DNA from: Sphingorhabdus sp. EL138
Lineage (GTDB): Bacteria > Pseudomonadota > Alphaproteobacteria > Sphingomonadales > Sphingomonadaceae
NCBI RefSeq assembly: GCF_900258045.1
Contig: NZ_OGVD01000004.1
Location: 310,001-374,000, forward strand
DNA length: 64,000 nucleotides
Reading direction: 5' to 3'
Shown here: positions 44,665 to 54,607 of the stretch, piece after piece
Numbering within the stretch: position 1 is the stretch's first letter
Layout of the letters: every line of letters starts with the position of its first letter
Program-made: the position numbers and the translations under genes
Notes under the pieces: model-generated
Told to the model about the DNA's origin: nothing
What the model saw: only the letters and a program-made list of their open reading frames with translations
Databases searched by the model: none

Positions 44665-46113
44665 ATGTTTGAGCAGTTTGATGCCGTAATGCTGGCCCGC
44701 ATACAATTTGCGTTTACGATCAGCTTTCATTTTATCTTTCCGGCCTTTTCGATCGGTCTGGCCAGCTATCTGGCGGTGCTCGAGGGGCTTTGGCTCAAAA
44801 CCGGCAAACAAATCTACATGGATCTCTTCAAATACTGGCTGAAGATTTTCGCGGTGACCTTTGCCATGGGAGTGGTGTCCGGTATCGTGATGTCCTATCA
44901 GTTCGGCACCAACTGGGCCGTTTTCTCGGATAAAGCCGGGCCGGTTATCGGGCCGCTTATGGCTTATGAAGTGCTGACCGCCTTTTTCCTGGAGGCGGGT
45001 TTCCTAGGCGTCATGCTGTTCGGCATGAACAAGGTCGGGAAGAAGCTGCACTTTACCGCGACTCTGATGGTCGCGATCGGTACCTTCATTTCCGCCTTCT
45101 GGATATTGAGTGTGAACAGCTGGATGCAGACGCCCACGGGCCATGAGATTGCAGCCAACGGCCAGTTTGTTCCCGGCGACAGCTGGTGGGATATCGTGTT
45201 TAACCCCAGCTTTCCTTACCGCCTGTTCCATACGCTGATGGCCACTTATCTGACCACCGCCTTTGTCGTCGGCGGTGTCGGCGCTTGGCATTTGCTGAAA
45301 GACAAAGCCAATCCCCATGCCCGCAAGATGTTCTCGATGGCGATGTGGATGGCGGCTCTGGTCGCTCCGGTACAGATTTTCGCTGGCGACCTGCACGGGC
45401 TTAACACGTTGGAGCATCAGCCAGCGAAAGTCATGGCCATGGAAGGCCATTATGACAGCTACCCCGATGGTGCGCCGCTGATCCTCTTCGGCATCCCGAA
45501 TAGTGAGGAAAAGCGGGTCGATTACAAGATCGAGATTCCCAAGCTGTCGTCCCTGATCCTCAAGCATGATTTGAACGCGCCGCTTGATGGTCTGGACACG
45601 GTCCCGGATGCGGATGAGCCGCCTGTCGGCATGGTTTTCTGGTCCTTCCGGATCATGGTCGGGATCGGCTTTGCGATGCTTGGCATCGGGCTGTGGAGCC
45701 TTTTCGCAAGGGTTCGCAGGAAACTCTATGACTGGCACCTGCTGCACAAGGTCGCGATCATCATGGCGCCATCCGGCTTTGTCGCGGTGATTGCCGGCTG
45801 GATCACCACGGAAGTCGGACGGCAACCTTACACAGTCTATGGCCTGTTGCGCACGGCCGACAGTGTTTCACCGCTTGCTGCACCTGCTGTGGCGGCGTCG
45901 CTAATCGCCTTCATCATCGTCTATTTCGCGGTATTCGGCATCGGCACCTGGTATATCATGCGTCTGATGAGCAAGGTGCCGCAGGTCGGTGAGAAAGGCG
46001 TCAAGTCAACAGAGACAGGCCCGGTCCGCACCGCCGGTATTACGCCGGGACCAGCCCAGAAGGATGCGCCGGCCTTTGAGCCCGGCACCTCTCAACAAAA
46101 GCCAGGGGAGTAG
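44665..46113 (+). CDS. cydA: Cytochrome bd-type ubiquinol oxidase subunit I (CIO-like)
   Basis: A 482-residue multi-pass subunit that oxidises ubiquinol and holds hemes b558, b595 and d. It starts ARIQFAFTISFHFIFPAFSIG with the heme-ligand His, and contains GRQPYTVYGLLRTADSVSP, the family signature. The periplasmic Q-loop is short, as in cyanide-insensitive oxidases (CioA) rather than E. coli CydA. The cytoplasmic tail (residues ~455-482) is Pro/Gly-rich. cydB follows in three bases, and a small DUF2474 gene after that. Confidence 0.95.
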   Translation: MFEQFDAVMLARIQFAFTISFHFIFPAFSIGLASYLAVLEGLWLKTGKQIYMDLFKYWLKIFAVTFAMGVVSGIVMSYQFGTNWAVFSDKAGPVIGPLMAYEVLTAFFLEAGFLGVMLFGMNKVGKKLHFTATLMVAIGTFISAFWILSVNSWMQTPTGHEIAANGQFVPGDSWWDIVFNPSFPYRLFHTLMATYLTTAFVVGGVGAWHLLKDKANPHARKMFSMAMWMAALVAPVQIFAGDLHGLNTLEHQPAKVMAMEGHYDSYPDGAPLILFGIPNSEEKRVDYKIEIPKLSSLILKHDLNAPLDGLDTVPDADEPPVGMVFWSFRIMVGIGFAMLGIGLWSLFARVRRKLYDWHLLHKVAIIMAPSGFVAVIAGWITTEVGRQPYTVYGLLRTADSVSPLAAPAVAASLIAFIIVYFAVFGIGTWYIMRLMSKVPQVGEKGVKSTETGPVRTAGITPGPAQKDAPAFEPGTSQQKPGE

Positions 46114-46116
46114 ATC

Positions 46117-47112
46117 ATGGATTTGACCGTCATCTGGGCCTTCATCATCGCTTTTGCTGTCTTTGCCTATGTCGTGATGGACGGGTTTGACCTTGGCATC
46201 GGCATATTGTTTCCCGCCTTTGAAGTGGGCGATGCGCGCGATCAGGCGATGAACAGCATCGCGCCGGTATGGGACGGCAATGAAACCTGGCTGGTGCTGG
46301 GCGGCGGCGGGTTGCTGGCGGCGTTTCCGCTCGCCTATGCCATCATATTGCCCGCCACCTATCCGCTCATCATCGTCATGCTGCTGGGCCTTGTCTTTCG
46401 CGGGGTCGCCTTTGAGTTTCGCTGGCGCGACCCGGACCACCGGGCCTTTTGGGATTTTGCCTTTACCGGCGGTTCCTTTGCCGCCGCCTTTTCGCAGGGC
46501 ATGATATTGGGCGCGTTGCTGCAGGGCGTCGAGGTCGCGGACCGCGCCTATGCGGGCAGCTGGTTTGACTGGTTTACGCCTTACACCTTGCTGACCGGTG
46601 TAGGGACGGTCGCGGGCTATGCCCTTTTGGGGGCAACCTGGGTGATCTGGAAAACCGAGGATGGCGCACAGGATACGGCCTATCGATTGGCCAAACCGGC
46701 GGCGATCACGACGCTGATATTAATGGCCGCAGTCAGCCTCTACACGCCGTTCCTTGCCGGGCAATATTGGACCCGATGGTTTGAAATGCCTAACATCCTG
46801 TTCGCGGCGCAAGTCCCGCTGCTCGTCGTGATCCTGACCTATTTCCTGTTCCGCGGACTTTTTAAAAAGCAGGAGGCCGCGCCCTTCCTGATTTCGCTTG
46901 GCCTGTTCTTCCTCGGCATGGCGGGGCTGGGCATTTCCATGTTCCCCTATATCGTGCCCGACCAGATCACCATCTGGGACGCAGCCGTGCCCGAAAGCAG
47001 CCAGATATTCATGCTGATCGGCGTCGTGCTGACCGTGCCGCTGATCCTGATCTACACTGGATGGGCTTACTGGGTTTTCCGCGGCAAGGTCGGCAGCGAC
47101 GGCTATCATTAA
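46117..47112 (+). CDS. cydB: Cytochrome bd-type ubiquinol oxidase subunit II
   Basis: A 331-residue, eight-helix subunit II. It shows VVMDGFDLGIGILFP, GNETWLVLGGGGLLAAFPLAY and GVAFEFRWR. It packs with CydA to shape the heme pocket. The stop overlaps the next start as TAATG. Length is normal for this family. Confidence 0.95.
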   Translation: MDLTVIWAFIIAFAVFAYVVMDGFDLGIGILFPAFEVGDARDQAMNSIAPVWDGNETWLVLGGGGLLAAFPLAYAIILPATYPLIIVMLLGLVFRGVAFEFRWRDPDHRAFWDFAFTGGSFAAAFSQGMILGALLQGVEVADRAYAGSWFDWFTPYTLLTGVGTVAGYALLGATWVIWKTEDGAQDTAYRLAKPAAITTLILMAAVSLYTPFLAGQYWTRWFEMPNILFAAQVPLLVVILTYFLFRGLFKKQEAAPFLISLGLFFLGMAGLGISMFPYIVPDQITIWDAAVPESSQIFMLIGVVLTVPLILIYTGWAYWVFRGKVGSDGYH

Positions 47113-47258
47113 TGGCGCTGTCCGATAAGCCATCCGGCGAACAATCCGCCGATGATGCCCCGCTATGGAAACGGCTGGCCTGGATGGCCGCGATTTGGGC
47201 GATGAGCATCTCTGTCCTTGGTATCATCGCCTATATCCTGAGGCTGTGGATCACGTAG
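47112..47258 (+). CDS. DUF2474 small subunit of the cyd operon (CydX-like)
   Basis: A 48-residue protein with one hydrophobic helix (LWKRLAWMAAIWAMSISVLGIIAYILRLWIT), the profile of DUF2474, found directly after cydAB in bd oxidases of the CIO type. CydX-like subunits stabilise the heme d site; this assignment by position and helix is strong but not proven. The ATG overlaps the cydB stop (TAATG). Confidence 0.8.
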   Translation: MALSDKPSGEQSADDAPLWKRLAWMAAIWAMSISVLGIIAYILRLWIT

Positions 47259-47700
47259 CAGCCGGTTTCGGGCTGCGAAACGACGCGCAGAAAGTTGACA
47301 AATTATACGCAAAACAGAGGTGAAATTCTGTTGAAGCGGTGTTTTTCGTCGATGAATGGAGGCGTGTGGTTTGGGGGAGGGGGGATGATCATGGCCGGAA
47401 TTATATCAGGCGCGGGGTGTGTAGGAAAGCGGCAGGCGCAGTGTTGAGGGGTTGGAGGTCTTGCAAAAGTCATCTCAATCCTAACACTTTCTCTAAATCC
47501 AATACTCAATCAACCCTTGGGAAAATCGCTGAAGTATTTCATGGAATATTCAAATCGGCTTCGATTATTTCATGAAATAACCAAATTGGGTTTTATTTGT
47601 ATCACTAAAGAGCAGATCTTTGTTTTATGCAGCAAAAAGCATTTTCGATCAAAGAGTTCTAATAATTAGCGAAAATGGAAAGATTGGGGGCAAAGAGAAT
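47259..47700. other. Gene-free, AT-rich 442-base gap with phased direct repeats
   Basis: No convincing gene is found here. A GC-rich hairpin (GCAGCC...GGCTGC, 47258-47276) follows the cyd operon, without a T tract. A purine-rich stretch (GGGGGAGGGGGG) occurs near 47376. The right part is AT-rich and holds two 24-base direct repeats (47535-47558 and 47566-47589), described separately. Confidence 0.6.
47535..47589. promoter_or_regulatory. Two 24-base direct repeats, 31 bases apart, candidate operator
   Basis: The unit TATTTCATG(G/A)AATA..CAAAT(C/T)GG occurs twice, at 47535-47558 and 47566-47589, with 20 of 24 bases identical. Each contains an ATTTCATGAAAT-like dyad, and the 31-base distance is about three helical turns, so both copies face the same side of DNA. 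They lie 112 bases before the AT-rich gene at 47701. A regulator binding site is likely; which one is unknown. Confidence 0.5.
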
Positions 47701-48612
47701 ATGATAAGTAAAAGCGCGCTAATATGCGCAACGATCACTGCCGCATTGCTAGGTATTCCGACCGATGAAGTCTGTGCCGAAAGCGCGGTTAGTAATGGGG
47801 TGTCGGTTGAAAGTCTAAAAAAGCAGTTGGAAGCTGAAGATAAATTAGAAGAGTTACGGAAAGAGCGTTATGCGGCAAATCGCAAGCTCAAAGAAATTGC
47901 TATTCAAGAAATGGAAATCCGTGCTGCCGCAGGGATGACTTCGTCTCAGGCTATTGCTGTAAAGGCTGGCGGCAGCGAGCAGACTTTGGTTGCGCAAGCA
48001 ACTCCAAAGGAAACGCCGGTTGGAAATGCTGATCCAAAAGAAAAGAAAACGAAAAAAACGAATGATAAAACAAAGAAAGAGAATGACGAAACAAAGGAAG
48101 CGCAACAGAGTAAGGAATTCGGTACAAAATTCGGTGGTATCGAGTTCGGAGCGGGGATTGGCTTTAGCTATGACCTTGGATCGAATGACCGAGTGTCCGA
48201 AGCGGAACTCGTGAATGGAGTCGTTCGTATTAAGAAAAGTGACAATGTTCAGGCGCGACTAATGCTAGAGTCGCATTACTTTTTTACCCCAAAATTTGAT
48301 CTTTTCAGTCTGAAAAACTCGGGTCAGTCTAGTGATGATAATATGTGGGGCTTTGGTCCTTTTGTGGCTATTCAGCCTGGGGGTGATAACCTTATCGAGG
48401 CAGTTGGGGGTGGGCTAATGTTTGGCTTTCGACGCTCAAAGAAGTCGACGGAAAGCTTTAATCTTGGCTTTGGAGTATTGTACGACATAAATTCCAAAAC
48501 GCTTGGCGATGGGATATTGCCTAACGAGCCACTTCCTATGGGAGAGACAGAAATCCGGTTTCGGGAGCAGGAGCAGAGCGGATTTTTGATTATGTCTTCC
48601 TACTCTTTTTAG
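47701..48612 (+). CDS. Exported protein of unknown function, coiled-coil and Lys/Glu-rich
   Basis: A 303-residue protein with a signal peptide (residues ~1-26, ending VCAES), a coiled coil (~36-75, LKKQLEAEDKLEELRKERYAANRK), a Lys/Thr/Glu-rich spacer (KEKKTKKTNDKTKKENDETK) and a C-terminal part rich in beta-like strands ending MSSYSF, which recalls an outer-membrane beta barrel terminal strand. No family is recognised. The ATG has GGGGGCAAAGAGA upstream. Base composition is clearly more AT-rich than its neighbours, so horizontal acquisition is likely. Confidence 0.6.
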   Translation: MISKSALICATITAALLGIPTDEVCAESAVSNGVSVESLKKQLEAEDKLEELRKERYAANRKLKEIAIQEMEIRAAAGMTSSQAIAVKAGGSEQTLVAQATPKETPVGNADPKEKKTKKTNDKTKKENDETKEAQQSKEFGTKFGGIEFGAGIGFSYDLGSNDRVSEAELVNGVVRIKKSDNVQARLMLESHYFFTPKFDLFSLKNSGQSSDDNMWGFGPFVAIQPGGDNLIEAVGGGLMFGFRRSKKSTESFNLGFGVLYDINSKTLGDGILPNEPLPMGETEIRFREQEQSGFLIMSSYSF

Positions 48613-48694
48613 ATGGCCTGTAAGACCCGAGTAATGAAAGTATCGATTTTTTTGGTACTTGATCCTACTTCTTGGGCGCCATAGCTATTATATT

Positions 48695-49486
48695 ATGGAT
48701 GACAATGATCGGTTGGAAGGTGCGCCCATAACGCTTGCTATCGAGGGGCCAAATTTCTTCCGGATCGGTTTTTGGCTTACGGTAACATACATCGGTGCAG
48801 TGGTTGGCTTCTCGCTTTGGGATTGGATTGATGTTGCACGAATGAAGCCCAATGAATGGGGTGATTTCCTTGCAGGAGTTTTCGGCCCCTTGGCACTGCT
48901 TTGGGTTGTGCTTGGATTTCTTCAACAAGGTTCGGAATTAAAAAACAGTCGTGATGCTCTGCTACTACAGGCAAAAGAACTAAAAAATTCGGTTGAACAA
49001 CAAAAGGCATTGGTTGCAGTTTCGCGCGAACAAGTAACTTCGGAAATCGAAGCACTTAAAGAAAGTCGTCAACAGGCAAACCTTAAAATTCGTCCGAGGT
49101 TAAGAATTGAATATTCAAACGCGATGGTGTTTGGGCAAACCGTGCGACGTTATTTCTCAATTATAAATGACGGTGAGATATGTGTGAGCTTAAGATTGTT
49201 TGTCTATATCGAGAATAGACCCTTCAAAGCAACGAACATTGGAGAGTTGGTGAAAGAGGCAAGAGAGCAATTTTCAATAGATAAACCAAGAGATGATCCA
49301 GATTATGGTATGATTACGGTACACGCATCTTTCGTGGATGGTTTGGGAACTGTGCTAGCTCAAGAGTTCCTCATCAATAATGTGAATGATGATTGGTCTA
49401 TTGGAAGGCCTTATGGACAGGCTATTGAACCCGATCGCATTCCCAAACTGGGTCCCACTGTTGACCTTCCAACGAATCCCCGCTAA
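48695..49486 (+). CDS. Membrane protein of unknown function with coiled coil
   Basis: A protein of about 263 residues: two N-terminal hydrophobic helices (~22-44 and ~60-78), a coiled coil (~82-130, LKNSRDALLLQAKELKNSVEQQKALVAVSREQVTSEIEAL, described in parts), and a beta-rich C-terminal domain. No family is recognised. The start has a weak ribosome site, so it is uncertain. Low GC content and isolation beside the preceding gene mark both as accessory. Confidence 0.5.
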   Translation: MDDNDRLEGAPITLAIEGPNFFRIGFWLTVTYIGAVVGFSLWDWIDVARMKPNEWGDFLAGVFGPLALLWVVLGFLQQGSELKNSRDALLLQAKELKNSVEQQKALVAVSREQVTSEIEALKESRQQANLKIRPRLRIEYSNAMVFGQTVRRYFSIINDGEICVSLRLFVYIENRPFKATNIGELVKEAREQFSIDKPRDDPDYGMITVHASFVDGLGTVLAQEFLINNVNDDWSIGRPYGQAIEPDRIPKLGPTVDLPTNPR

Positions 49487-49611
49487 GGGCCGCGCTTCTG
49501 TTGCGGTGTGATCCGTCAGGCCCGCAGAAAACTTACATAGGCAAAACACTTTCGGCGATTTGGCCGTGAGAGTAACCCTAGTTTATCTAGATCCAATAAG
49601 GTGAAGACTTT

Positions 49612-49983
49612 ATGCCAACGATTAATCAGCTCGTCCGTAAAGGGCGGGTGCCACAGAAGACGAAGTCCAAAGTGCCGGCCATGGAAGCCAACCCGCAGAA
49701 GCGCGGCGTTTGCACCCGTGTCTACACAACGACTCCAAAGAAACCAAACTCCGCTCTCAGAAAGGTTGCCAAGGTTCGCCTGACCAACCAGCGTGAGGTC
49801 ATCAGCTATATCCCAGGTGAAGGGCACAACCTTCAGGAGCATAGCGTTGTTCTCATTCGCGGCGGCCGTGTTCGCGACCTTCCCGGTGTGCGTTACCATG
49901 TGCTGCGCGGTGTTCTTGATACGCAAGGCGTTAAGGACCGGAAGCAATCCCGTTCCAAATATGGCGCCAAGCGTCCTAAATAA
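49612..49983 (+). CDS. rpsL: 30S ribosomal protein S12
   Basis: A 123-residue S12 with the streptomycin-site signatures [17 protein letters not shown] and [17 protein letters not shown]. First gene of the str cluster; AAGGTGAAGACTTT precedes the ATG. rpsG starts 24 bases downstream. Confidence 0.98.
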   Translation: MPTINQLVRKGRVPQKTKSKVPAMEANPQKRGVCTRVYTTTPKKPNSALRKVAKVRLTNQREVISYIPGEGHNLQEHSVVLIRGGRVRDLPGVRYHVLRGVLDTQGVKDRKQSRSKYGAKRPK

Positions 49984-50007
49984 TCGGTTCAGTAGGAGTT
50001 ATATAAT

Positions 50008-50478
50008 ATGGCACGTCGTCGTCGTCCCGAGAAACGGGTAATCCTTCCTGATCCAAAGTTTAAGGATCAGGTCCTTTCCAAATTCATGAACAACCTGATG
50101 CAGGATGGTAAGAAATCTGTTGCAGAACGTATCGTTTATGGCGCGCTGGACAGCGTAGAAGCCAAAGCGAAAAAAGATCCGCTGCAGATGTTCCATGATG
50201 CGCTCAACAATGTGAAGCCGGGCATCGAAGTCCGCTCTCGCCGTGTTGGTGGTGCAACCTATCAGGTTCCTGTCGAAGTGCGTCCCGAGCGCGCTCAGGC
50301 TCTTGCGATCCGCTGGGTCATTGCTGCTGCCCGTGCACGTAGCGAGACCACCATGGCTGCTCGCCTGTCCGGTGAGATCCTTGACGCTTCCAACAATCGC
50401 GGCAACGCGGTGAAGAAGCGGGAAGATGCGCACAAGATGGCCGAAGCCAACCGCGCATTTGCACATTACCGCTGGTAA
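50008..50478 (+). CDS. rpsG: 30S ribosomal protein S7
   Basis: A 156-residue S7, the 16S rRNA 3'-major-domain assembly protein, starting [18 protein letters not shown] and ending [10 protein letters not shown]. It shares the rpsL transcript. A hairpin after its stop may reduce read-through into fusA. Confidence 0.98.
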   Translation: MARRRRPEKRVILPDPKFKDQVLSKFMNNLMQDGKKSVAERIVYGALDSVEAKAKKDPLQMFHDALNNVKPGIEVRSRRVGGATYQVPVEVRPERAQALAIRWVIAAARARSETTMAARLSGEILDASNNRGNAVKKREDAHKMAEANRAFAHYRW

Positions 50479-50486
50479 CATTATAT

Positions 50487-50530
50487 AAAGGCGCAGGGGT
50501 TGCAGAGCCTCTGTAAATTCCTGCGCTTTT
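50487..50530 (+). terminator. Stem-loop after rpsG, possible attenuator before fusA
   Basis: GGCGCAGG (50490-50497) pairs with CCTGCGCT (50520-50527), with AAA/TTT extending it, followed by TTTT; the 22-base loop can form a second small hairpin. It lies between rpsG and fusA, where partial termination would adjust fusA expression. The stem is moderate, so full termination is uncertain. Confidence 0.5.
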
Positions 50531-50630
50531 CACATTGTTGTATTTGTAACTAATCAGGGCTGGTCATCGCTGGCCCGTTTCACTATAGGGGCGGCGCTAA
50601 TTGGGGCCCCTTAATTCTGGAGTAAAGACT

Positions 50631-52724
50631 ATGGCACGCAGCCATCCGCTCGAACGATATCGCAATATTGGCATTATGGCCCATATTGATGCTGGTAAAA
50701 CGACCACTACGGAACGTATTCTCTATTATACGGGCAAGTCCTATAAAATCGGCGAAGTGCATGATGGCGCGGCGACGATGGACTGGATGGAGCAAGAGCA
50801 AGAGCGTGGTATTACCATTACTTCTGCTGCGACCACCTGTTTCTGGAATGCGGAAGACCGCAAGGGCCCAGAGCACCGGATCAACATTATTGATACACCA
50901 GGCCACGTTGACTTTACCATTGAAGTTGAGCGTTCGCTGCGTGTGCTCGATGGCGCGGTTGCCTGTTTCGACGGTGTCGCCGGTGTTGAGCCGCAGTCAG
51001 AAACCGTGTGGCGTCAGGCCGACAAATATAAAGTGCCGCGGATGTGCTTCATCAACAAGCTCGACCGGACCGGTGCCGATTTCAAATTCTGCGTTAACTC
51101 GATCATTGAGCGTCTCGGCGCGACCCCGGCTGTGCTGTATCTGCCCATCGGCATCGAAGCCAGCCTGGTTGGCCTGGTTGACCTGGTGAACCAGCGTTCG
51201 ATCACATGGAAGAACGAAGACCTTGGCGCTGAATATACTTATGGTGAAATCCCTGAGGATATGGCTGACGAGGCGGCTGAATATCGTGAGAAGCTCATCG
51301 AGCTTGCCGTGGAGCAGGACGATGACGTGATGGAAGCCTATCTGGAAGGTACCGAGCCTGATGCAGCGACCCTGAAGTCGCTCATCCGTAAAGGTACGCT
51401 GAACCAGAGCTTCGTTCCCGTGCTTTGTGGCTCGGCCTTTAAGAATAAAGGTGTTCAGCCACTGCTCGACGCGGTTGTTGATTATATGCCAAGCCCGCTG
51501 GACGTTGACGCGATTAAAGGTGTCAAGCTGGACGGTGAAACTGAAGACACGCGTCCATCAAGCGATGACGAGCCTTTTGCGGCTTTGGCCTTTAAAGTCA
51601 TGAACGATCCGTTCGTTGGTACCTTGACCTTTGCCCGTATCTATTCCGGCAAGCTGGAAAAAGGCACCGTGCTGAACTCGGTCAAGGACAAGAAGGAAAA
51701 AGTCGGCCGTATCCTGGAAATGCACTCCAATGACCGTAAGGACATTGAAGAGGCATTTGCCGGTGACATCATTGCTCTGGCCGGCATGAAGACCACCACC
51801 ACCGGTGACACGCTTTGTGCCGCAGAAGATCCGATCATTCTGGAACGAATGGAATTCCCTGATCCGGTTATCGAGCTTTCGGTTGAACCAAAAACCAAGG
51901 CCGACCAAGAGAAAATGGGCGTTGCGCTTAACCGCTTGGCTGCGGAAGATCCGTCCTTCCGTGTGACGACTGACCATGAATCCGGTCAGACGATCATTAA
52001 GGGAATGGGCGAGCTTCACCTCGACATTCTGGTCGACCGTATGAAGCGTGAGTTTAAAGTGGAAGCCAATGTTGGTGCACCGCAGGTTGCTTATCGCGAG
52101 TCACTCGGCAAGGCTGTCGACACCGACTATACGCATAAGAAGCAGTCCGGTGGTTCCGGTCAGTTTGCGCGTATCAAGTTCGAAGTCACTCCCGGTGAGC
52201 GTGGTGCAGGCATTACCTTTGAAGACGAAATCAAGGGCGGTAACATTCCGAAGGAATATATCCCATCCGTTGAAAAAGGTATGCGTGAAACGGCCGAAAC
52301 TGGTTCTTTGATCGGCTTCCCGATCATTGACTTTAACATTCGTGTTTATGACGGCGCGTTCCATGATGTTGACTCCTCGGCGCTGGCTTTTGAAATCGCA
52401 GCGCGTGCAGCAATGCGTGAAGCGGCCCAGAAGTCCGGCATCAAGCTGCTTGAGCCAATCATGAAAGTTGAAGTGATTACGCCGGAAGATTATCTTGGTG
52501 ACGTGATCGGCGATCTTAACTCTCGCCGTGGTCAGATCCAGGGTACCGACACGCGCGGTATCGCTCAGGCAGTGGACGCGATGGTGCCACTGGCCAACAT
52601 GTTTGGTTATGTGAATGAGCTGCGCTCTTTCACGCAGGGCCGTGCACAATATTCGATGCAGTTCTCTCACTATGAGCAAGTGCCGAATAATGTCGCAGAA
52701 GAATTGAAGGAGAAGATGGCTTAA
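50631..52724 (+). CDS. fusA: Elongation factor G
   Basis: A 697-residue translocation GTPase. G1 is [16 protein letters not shown]3 DTPGHVDF and G4 NKLD; domain IV has the [21 protein letters not shown] region. ATG 50631 has TGGAGTAAAG upstream; an in-frame start 30 bases earlier lacks a site. Confidence 0.98.
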   Translation: MARSHPLERYRNIGIMAHIDAGKTTTTERILYYTGKSYKIGEVHDGAATMDWMEQEQERGITITSAATTCFWNAEDRKGPEHRINIIDTPGHVDFTIEVERSLRVLDGAVACFDGVAGVEPQSETVWRQADKYKVPRMCFINKLDRTGADFKFCVNSIIERLGATPAVLYLPIGIEASLVGLVDLVNQRSITWKNEDLGAEYTYGEIPEDMADEAAEYREKLIELAVEQDDDVMEAYLEGTEPDAATLKSLIRKGTLNQSFVPVLCGSAFKNKGVQPLLDAVVDYMPSPLDVDAIKGVKLDGETEDTRPSSDDEPFAALAFKVMNDPFVGTLTFARIYSGKLEKGTVLNSVKDKKEKVGRILEMHSNDRKDIEEAFAGDIIALAGMKTTTTGDTLCAAEDPIILERMEFPDPVIELSVEPKTKADQEKMGVALNRLAAEDPSFRVTTDHESGQTIIKGMGELHLDILVDRMKREFKVEANVGAPQVAYRESLGKAVDTDYTHKKQSGGSGQFARIKFEVTPGERGAGITFEDEIKGGNIPKEYIPSVEKGMRETAETGSLIGFPIIDFNIRVYDGAFHDVDSSALAFEIAARAAMREAAQKSGIKLLEPIMKVEVITPEDYLGDVIGDLNSRRGQIQGTDTRGIAQAVDAMVPLANMFGYVNELRSFTQGRAQYSMQFSHYEQVPNNVAEELKEKMA

Positions 52725-52816
52725 TCGCCGCTGCTCTTTTTACGAGTAACCGCGCTTACCTTTTGGTTCGGGCTCAAGAAAAAAGCCTAGAGGTTAAAAG
52801 GGTGTTGACAGATTTG

Positions 52817-52848
52817 GATAGTCTCGCCAAAGCGCGGCACAGACTATC
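52817..52848 (+). promoter_or_regulatory. Inverted repeat in the tuf leader
   Basis: GATAGTCT (52817-52824) and AGACTATC (52841-52848) form an 8-bp stem with a 16-base loop. TTGACA (52805-52810) lies directly before but no matching -10 is seen at 16-18 bases, so the promoter cannot be fixed. The hairpin ends 29 bases before the tuf start. Confidence 0.35.
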
Positions 52849-52877
52849 AAGACGATAGAAATTAGAGGTAAGAAAAA

Positions 52878-54068
52878 ATGGCAAAAGAGAAGTTTGAACG
52901 CAATAAGCCGCATTGCAACATCGGCACCATCGGTCACGTTGACCACGGTAAAACCACGTTGACCGCAGCGATCACGAAAGTGCTTGCTGAATCTGGCGGC
53001 GGTGAAGCCGTAGACTTCGCGAACATCGACAAGGCGCCTGAAGAGCGGGAGCGCGGTATCACCATTTCAACGGCACACGTTGAATATGAAACCGACAACC
53101 GCCACTATGCGCACGTCGACTGCCCAGGCCACGCTGACTATGTTAAAAACATGATCACCGGCGCGGCTCAGATGGACGGTGCTATTCTGGTTGTGAACGC
53201 AGCTGATGGTCCAATGCCACAGACTCGCGAGCACATCCTGCTTGCTCGTCAGGTTGGCGTTCCTGCTCTTGTTGTTTTCATGAACAAAGTTGATCAGGTT
53301 GACGACGAAGAACTGCTTGAGCTGGTTGAAATGGAAGTTCGTGAACTTCTCTCTTCTTACGACTTTGACGGCGACAATATTCCTATCGTTGCTGGCTCGG
53401 CTCTGGCTGCTCTTGAAGGCCGTGACGACAATATCGGTAAAGAGAAAATTCTTGAACTGATGGCTGCTGTTGATGAGCACATTCCACAGCCAGACCGTCC
53501 GGTTGACCAGGACTTCCTGATGCCAATCGAGGACGTGTTCTCAATTTCAGGTCGTGGTACCGTTGTTACCGGCCGTGTTGAAACCGGCGTTGTGAATGTT
53601 GGCGACGAAGTTGAAATCGTTGGTATCAAAGATACCTCGAAAACAACCGTTACCGGCGTTGAAATGTTCCGTAAGTTGCTCGACAGCGGTGAAGCTGGCG
53701 ACAACATCGGTGCCTTGATCCGTGGTGTTTCTCGTGAAGAAGTTGAGCGTGGTCAGGTTCTTTGTAAGCCTGGTTCGATCACTCCACACACCGAGTTCAG
53801 TGCAGAAGTTTACGTGTTGTCGAAAGACGAAGGTGGTCGTCATACGCCATTCTTCGCCAACTATCGGCCACAATTCTACTTCCGTACAACGGACGTGACC
53901 GGCGAAGTTATCCTGCCAGAAGGTACGGAAATGGTTATGCCTGGTGACAACGTGACAATTAACGTGAAGTTGATTGCACCAATCGCCATGGACTCCGGTC
54001 TTCGCTTCGCTATTCGCGAAGGTGGTCGCACCGTCGGTTCTGGGGTTGTCAGCACCGTAACAAAGTAA
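52878..54068 (+). CDS. tuf: Elongation factor Tu
   Basis: A 396-residue GTPase delivering aminoacyl-tRNA. G1 is [16 protein letters not shown]3 [12 protein letters not shown] and G4 NKVDQ; domains II-III are intact. Codon use is strongly biased. AGAGGTAAGAAAAA precedes ATG. Two terminators follow. Confidence 0.99.
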   Translation: MAKEKFERNKPHCNIGTIGHVDHGKTTLTAAITKVLAESGGGEAVDFANIDKAPEERERGITISTAHVEYETDNRHYAHVDCPGHADYVKNMITGAAQMDGAILVVNAADGPMPQTREHILLARQVGVPALVVFMNKVDQVDDEELLELVEMEVRELLSSYDFDGDNIPIVAGSALAALEGRDDNIGKEKILELMAAVDEHIPQPDRPVDQDFLMPIEDVFSISGRGTVVTGRVETGVVNVGDEVEIVGIKDTSKTTVTGVEMFRKLLDSGEAGDNIGALIRGVSREEVERGQVLCKPGSITPHTEFSAEVYVLSKDEGGRHTPFFANYRPQFYFRTTDVTGEVILPEGTEMVMPGDNVTINVKLIAPIAMDSGLRFAIREGGRTVGSGVVSTVTK

Positions 54069-54082
54069 TATAGGACTGCATC

Positions 54083-54118
54083 GCCGCCCGGGTCACTGAT
54101 TCGGGCGGCCAGTTTTTT
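54083..54118 (+). terminator. Rho-independent terminator of tuf
   Basis: GCCGCCCG (54083-54090) pairs with CGGGCGGC (54102-54109) around an 11-base loop, followed by AGTTTTTT. It lies 14 bases past the tuf stop, ending the str transcript, so rpsJ needs its own promoter. Confidence 0.9.
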
Positions 54119-54257
54119 CCTCCTTCGCTCCATTTGGAGCTACGGCGGACAGGCCGCTCGGTAAGAAAATCGGGCGGTTTTATTTTGAAGGTTTTAACAC
54201 AGTATTCCTTCGTTGTTTCTTCGATGGGCTTGCCCGCCGAAGCTTTAGCGAAGGAGG
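54119..54257. repeat. Inverted-repeat (MITE-like) element between tuf and rpsJ
   Basis: The left arm (54119-54155, starting CCTCCTTCGCTCC) and the reverse complement of the right arm (54226-54257, CCTCCTTCGCTAAAGCTTCG...) are alike: CCTCCTTCGCT, AGCT-CGGCGG and CA-GCC are shared, the left having a few extra bases. About 70 bases separate them. The right arm read on the minus strand translates as SFAKASAGK, a peptide I recall from spurious proteins caused by a spreading short palindrome. No transposase is present. Confidence 0.55.
54154..54186 (+). terminator. Second terminator-like stem between tuf and rpsJ
   Basis: CCGCTCG (54154-54160) pairs with CGGGCGG (54171-54177), with a T-G pair, and is followed by TTTTATTTT. 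It lies inside the inverted-repeat element and may be a back-up terminator. Confidence 0.55.
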
Positions 54258-54283
54258 GCTCTTTGACATTGGTATAGGTTCTT

Positions 54284-54595
54284 ATGGAAACGCAGAATAT
54301 TCGCATACGCTTGAAGGCATTCGATCATCGGGTTCTCGATCAGGCGACCGGCGATATCGCTGACACAGCTCGCCGCACTGGCGCGCTTATCCGTGGACCG
54401 ATCCCAATGCCAACGCGCATCGAAAAATTTACCGTAAACCGCGGCCCACACGTTGACAAAAAGTCGCGTGAACAGTTTGAGGTCCGGACTTACAAAAGGT
54501 TGCTCGATATCGTGCAGCCTACGCCGCAAACTGTTGATGCTTTGATGAAGCTCGACCTTGCTGCGGGTGTGAATGTAGAGATTAAGCTCGCTTAA
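54284..54595 (+). CDS. rpsJ: 30S ribosomal protein S10
   Basis: A 103-residue S10 that also serves as NusE in antitermination: [53 protein letters not shown] (in parts). First gene of the S10 cluster. Its start codon lies 26 bases after the inverted-repeat element, so the element may carry or border the promoter. Confidence 0.98.
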   Translation: METQNIRIRLKAFDHRVLDQATGDIADTARRTGALIRGPIPMPTRIEKFTVNRGPHVDKKSREQFEVRTYKRLLDIVQPTPQTVDALMKLDLAAGVNVEIKLA

Positions 54596-54607
54596 TGTGA
54601 GTGACGA

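Noticed and set aside
47258-47276. GCAGCC...GGCTGC stem after the cyd operon as terminator
   Set aside because: No T tract follows; termination cannot be claimed.
52805-52833. TTGACA before tuf as a full promoter
   Set aside because: No -10-like hexamer at 16-18 bases; kept only as a note beside the tuf leader hairpin.
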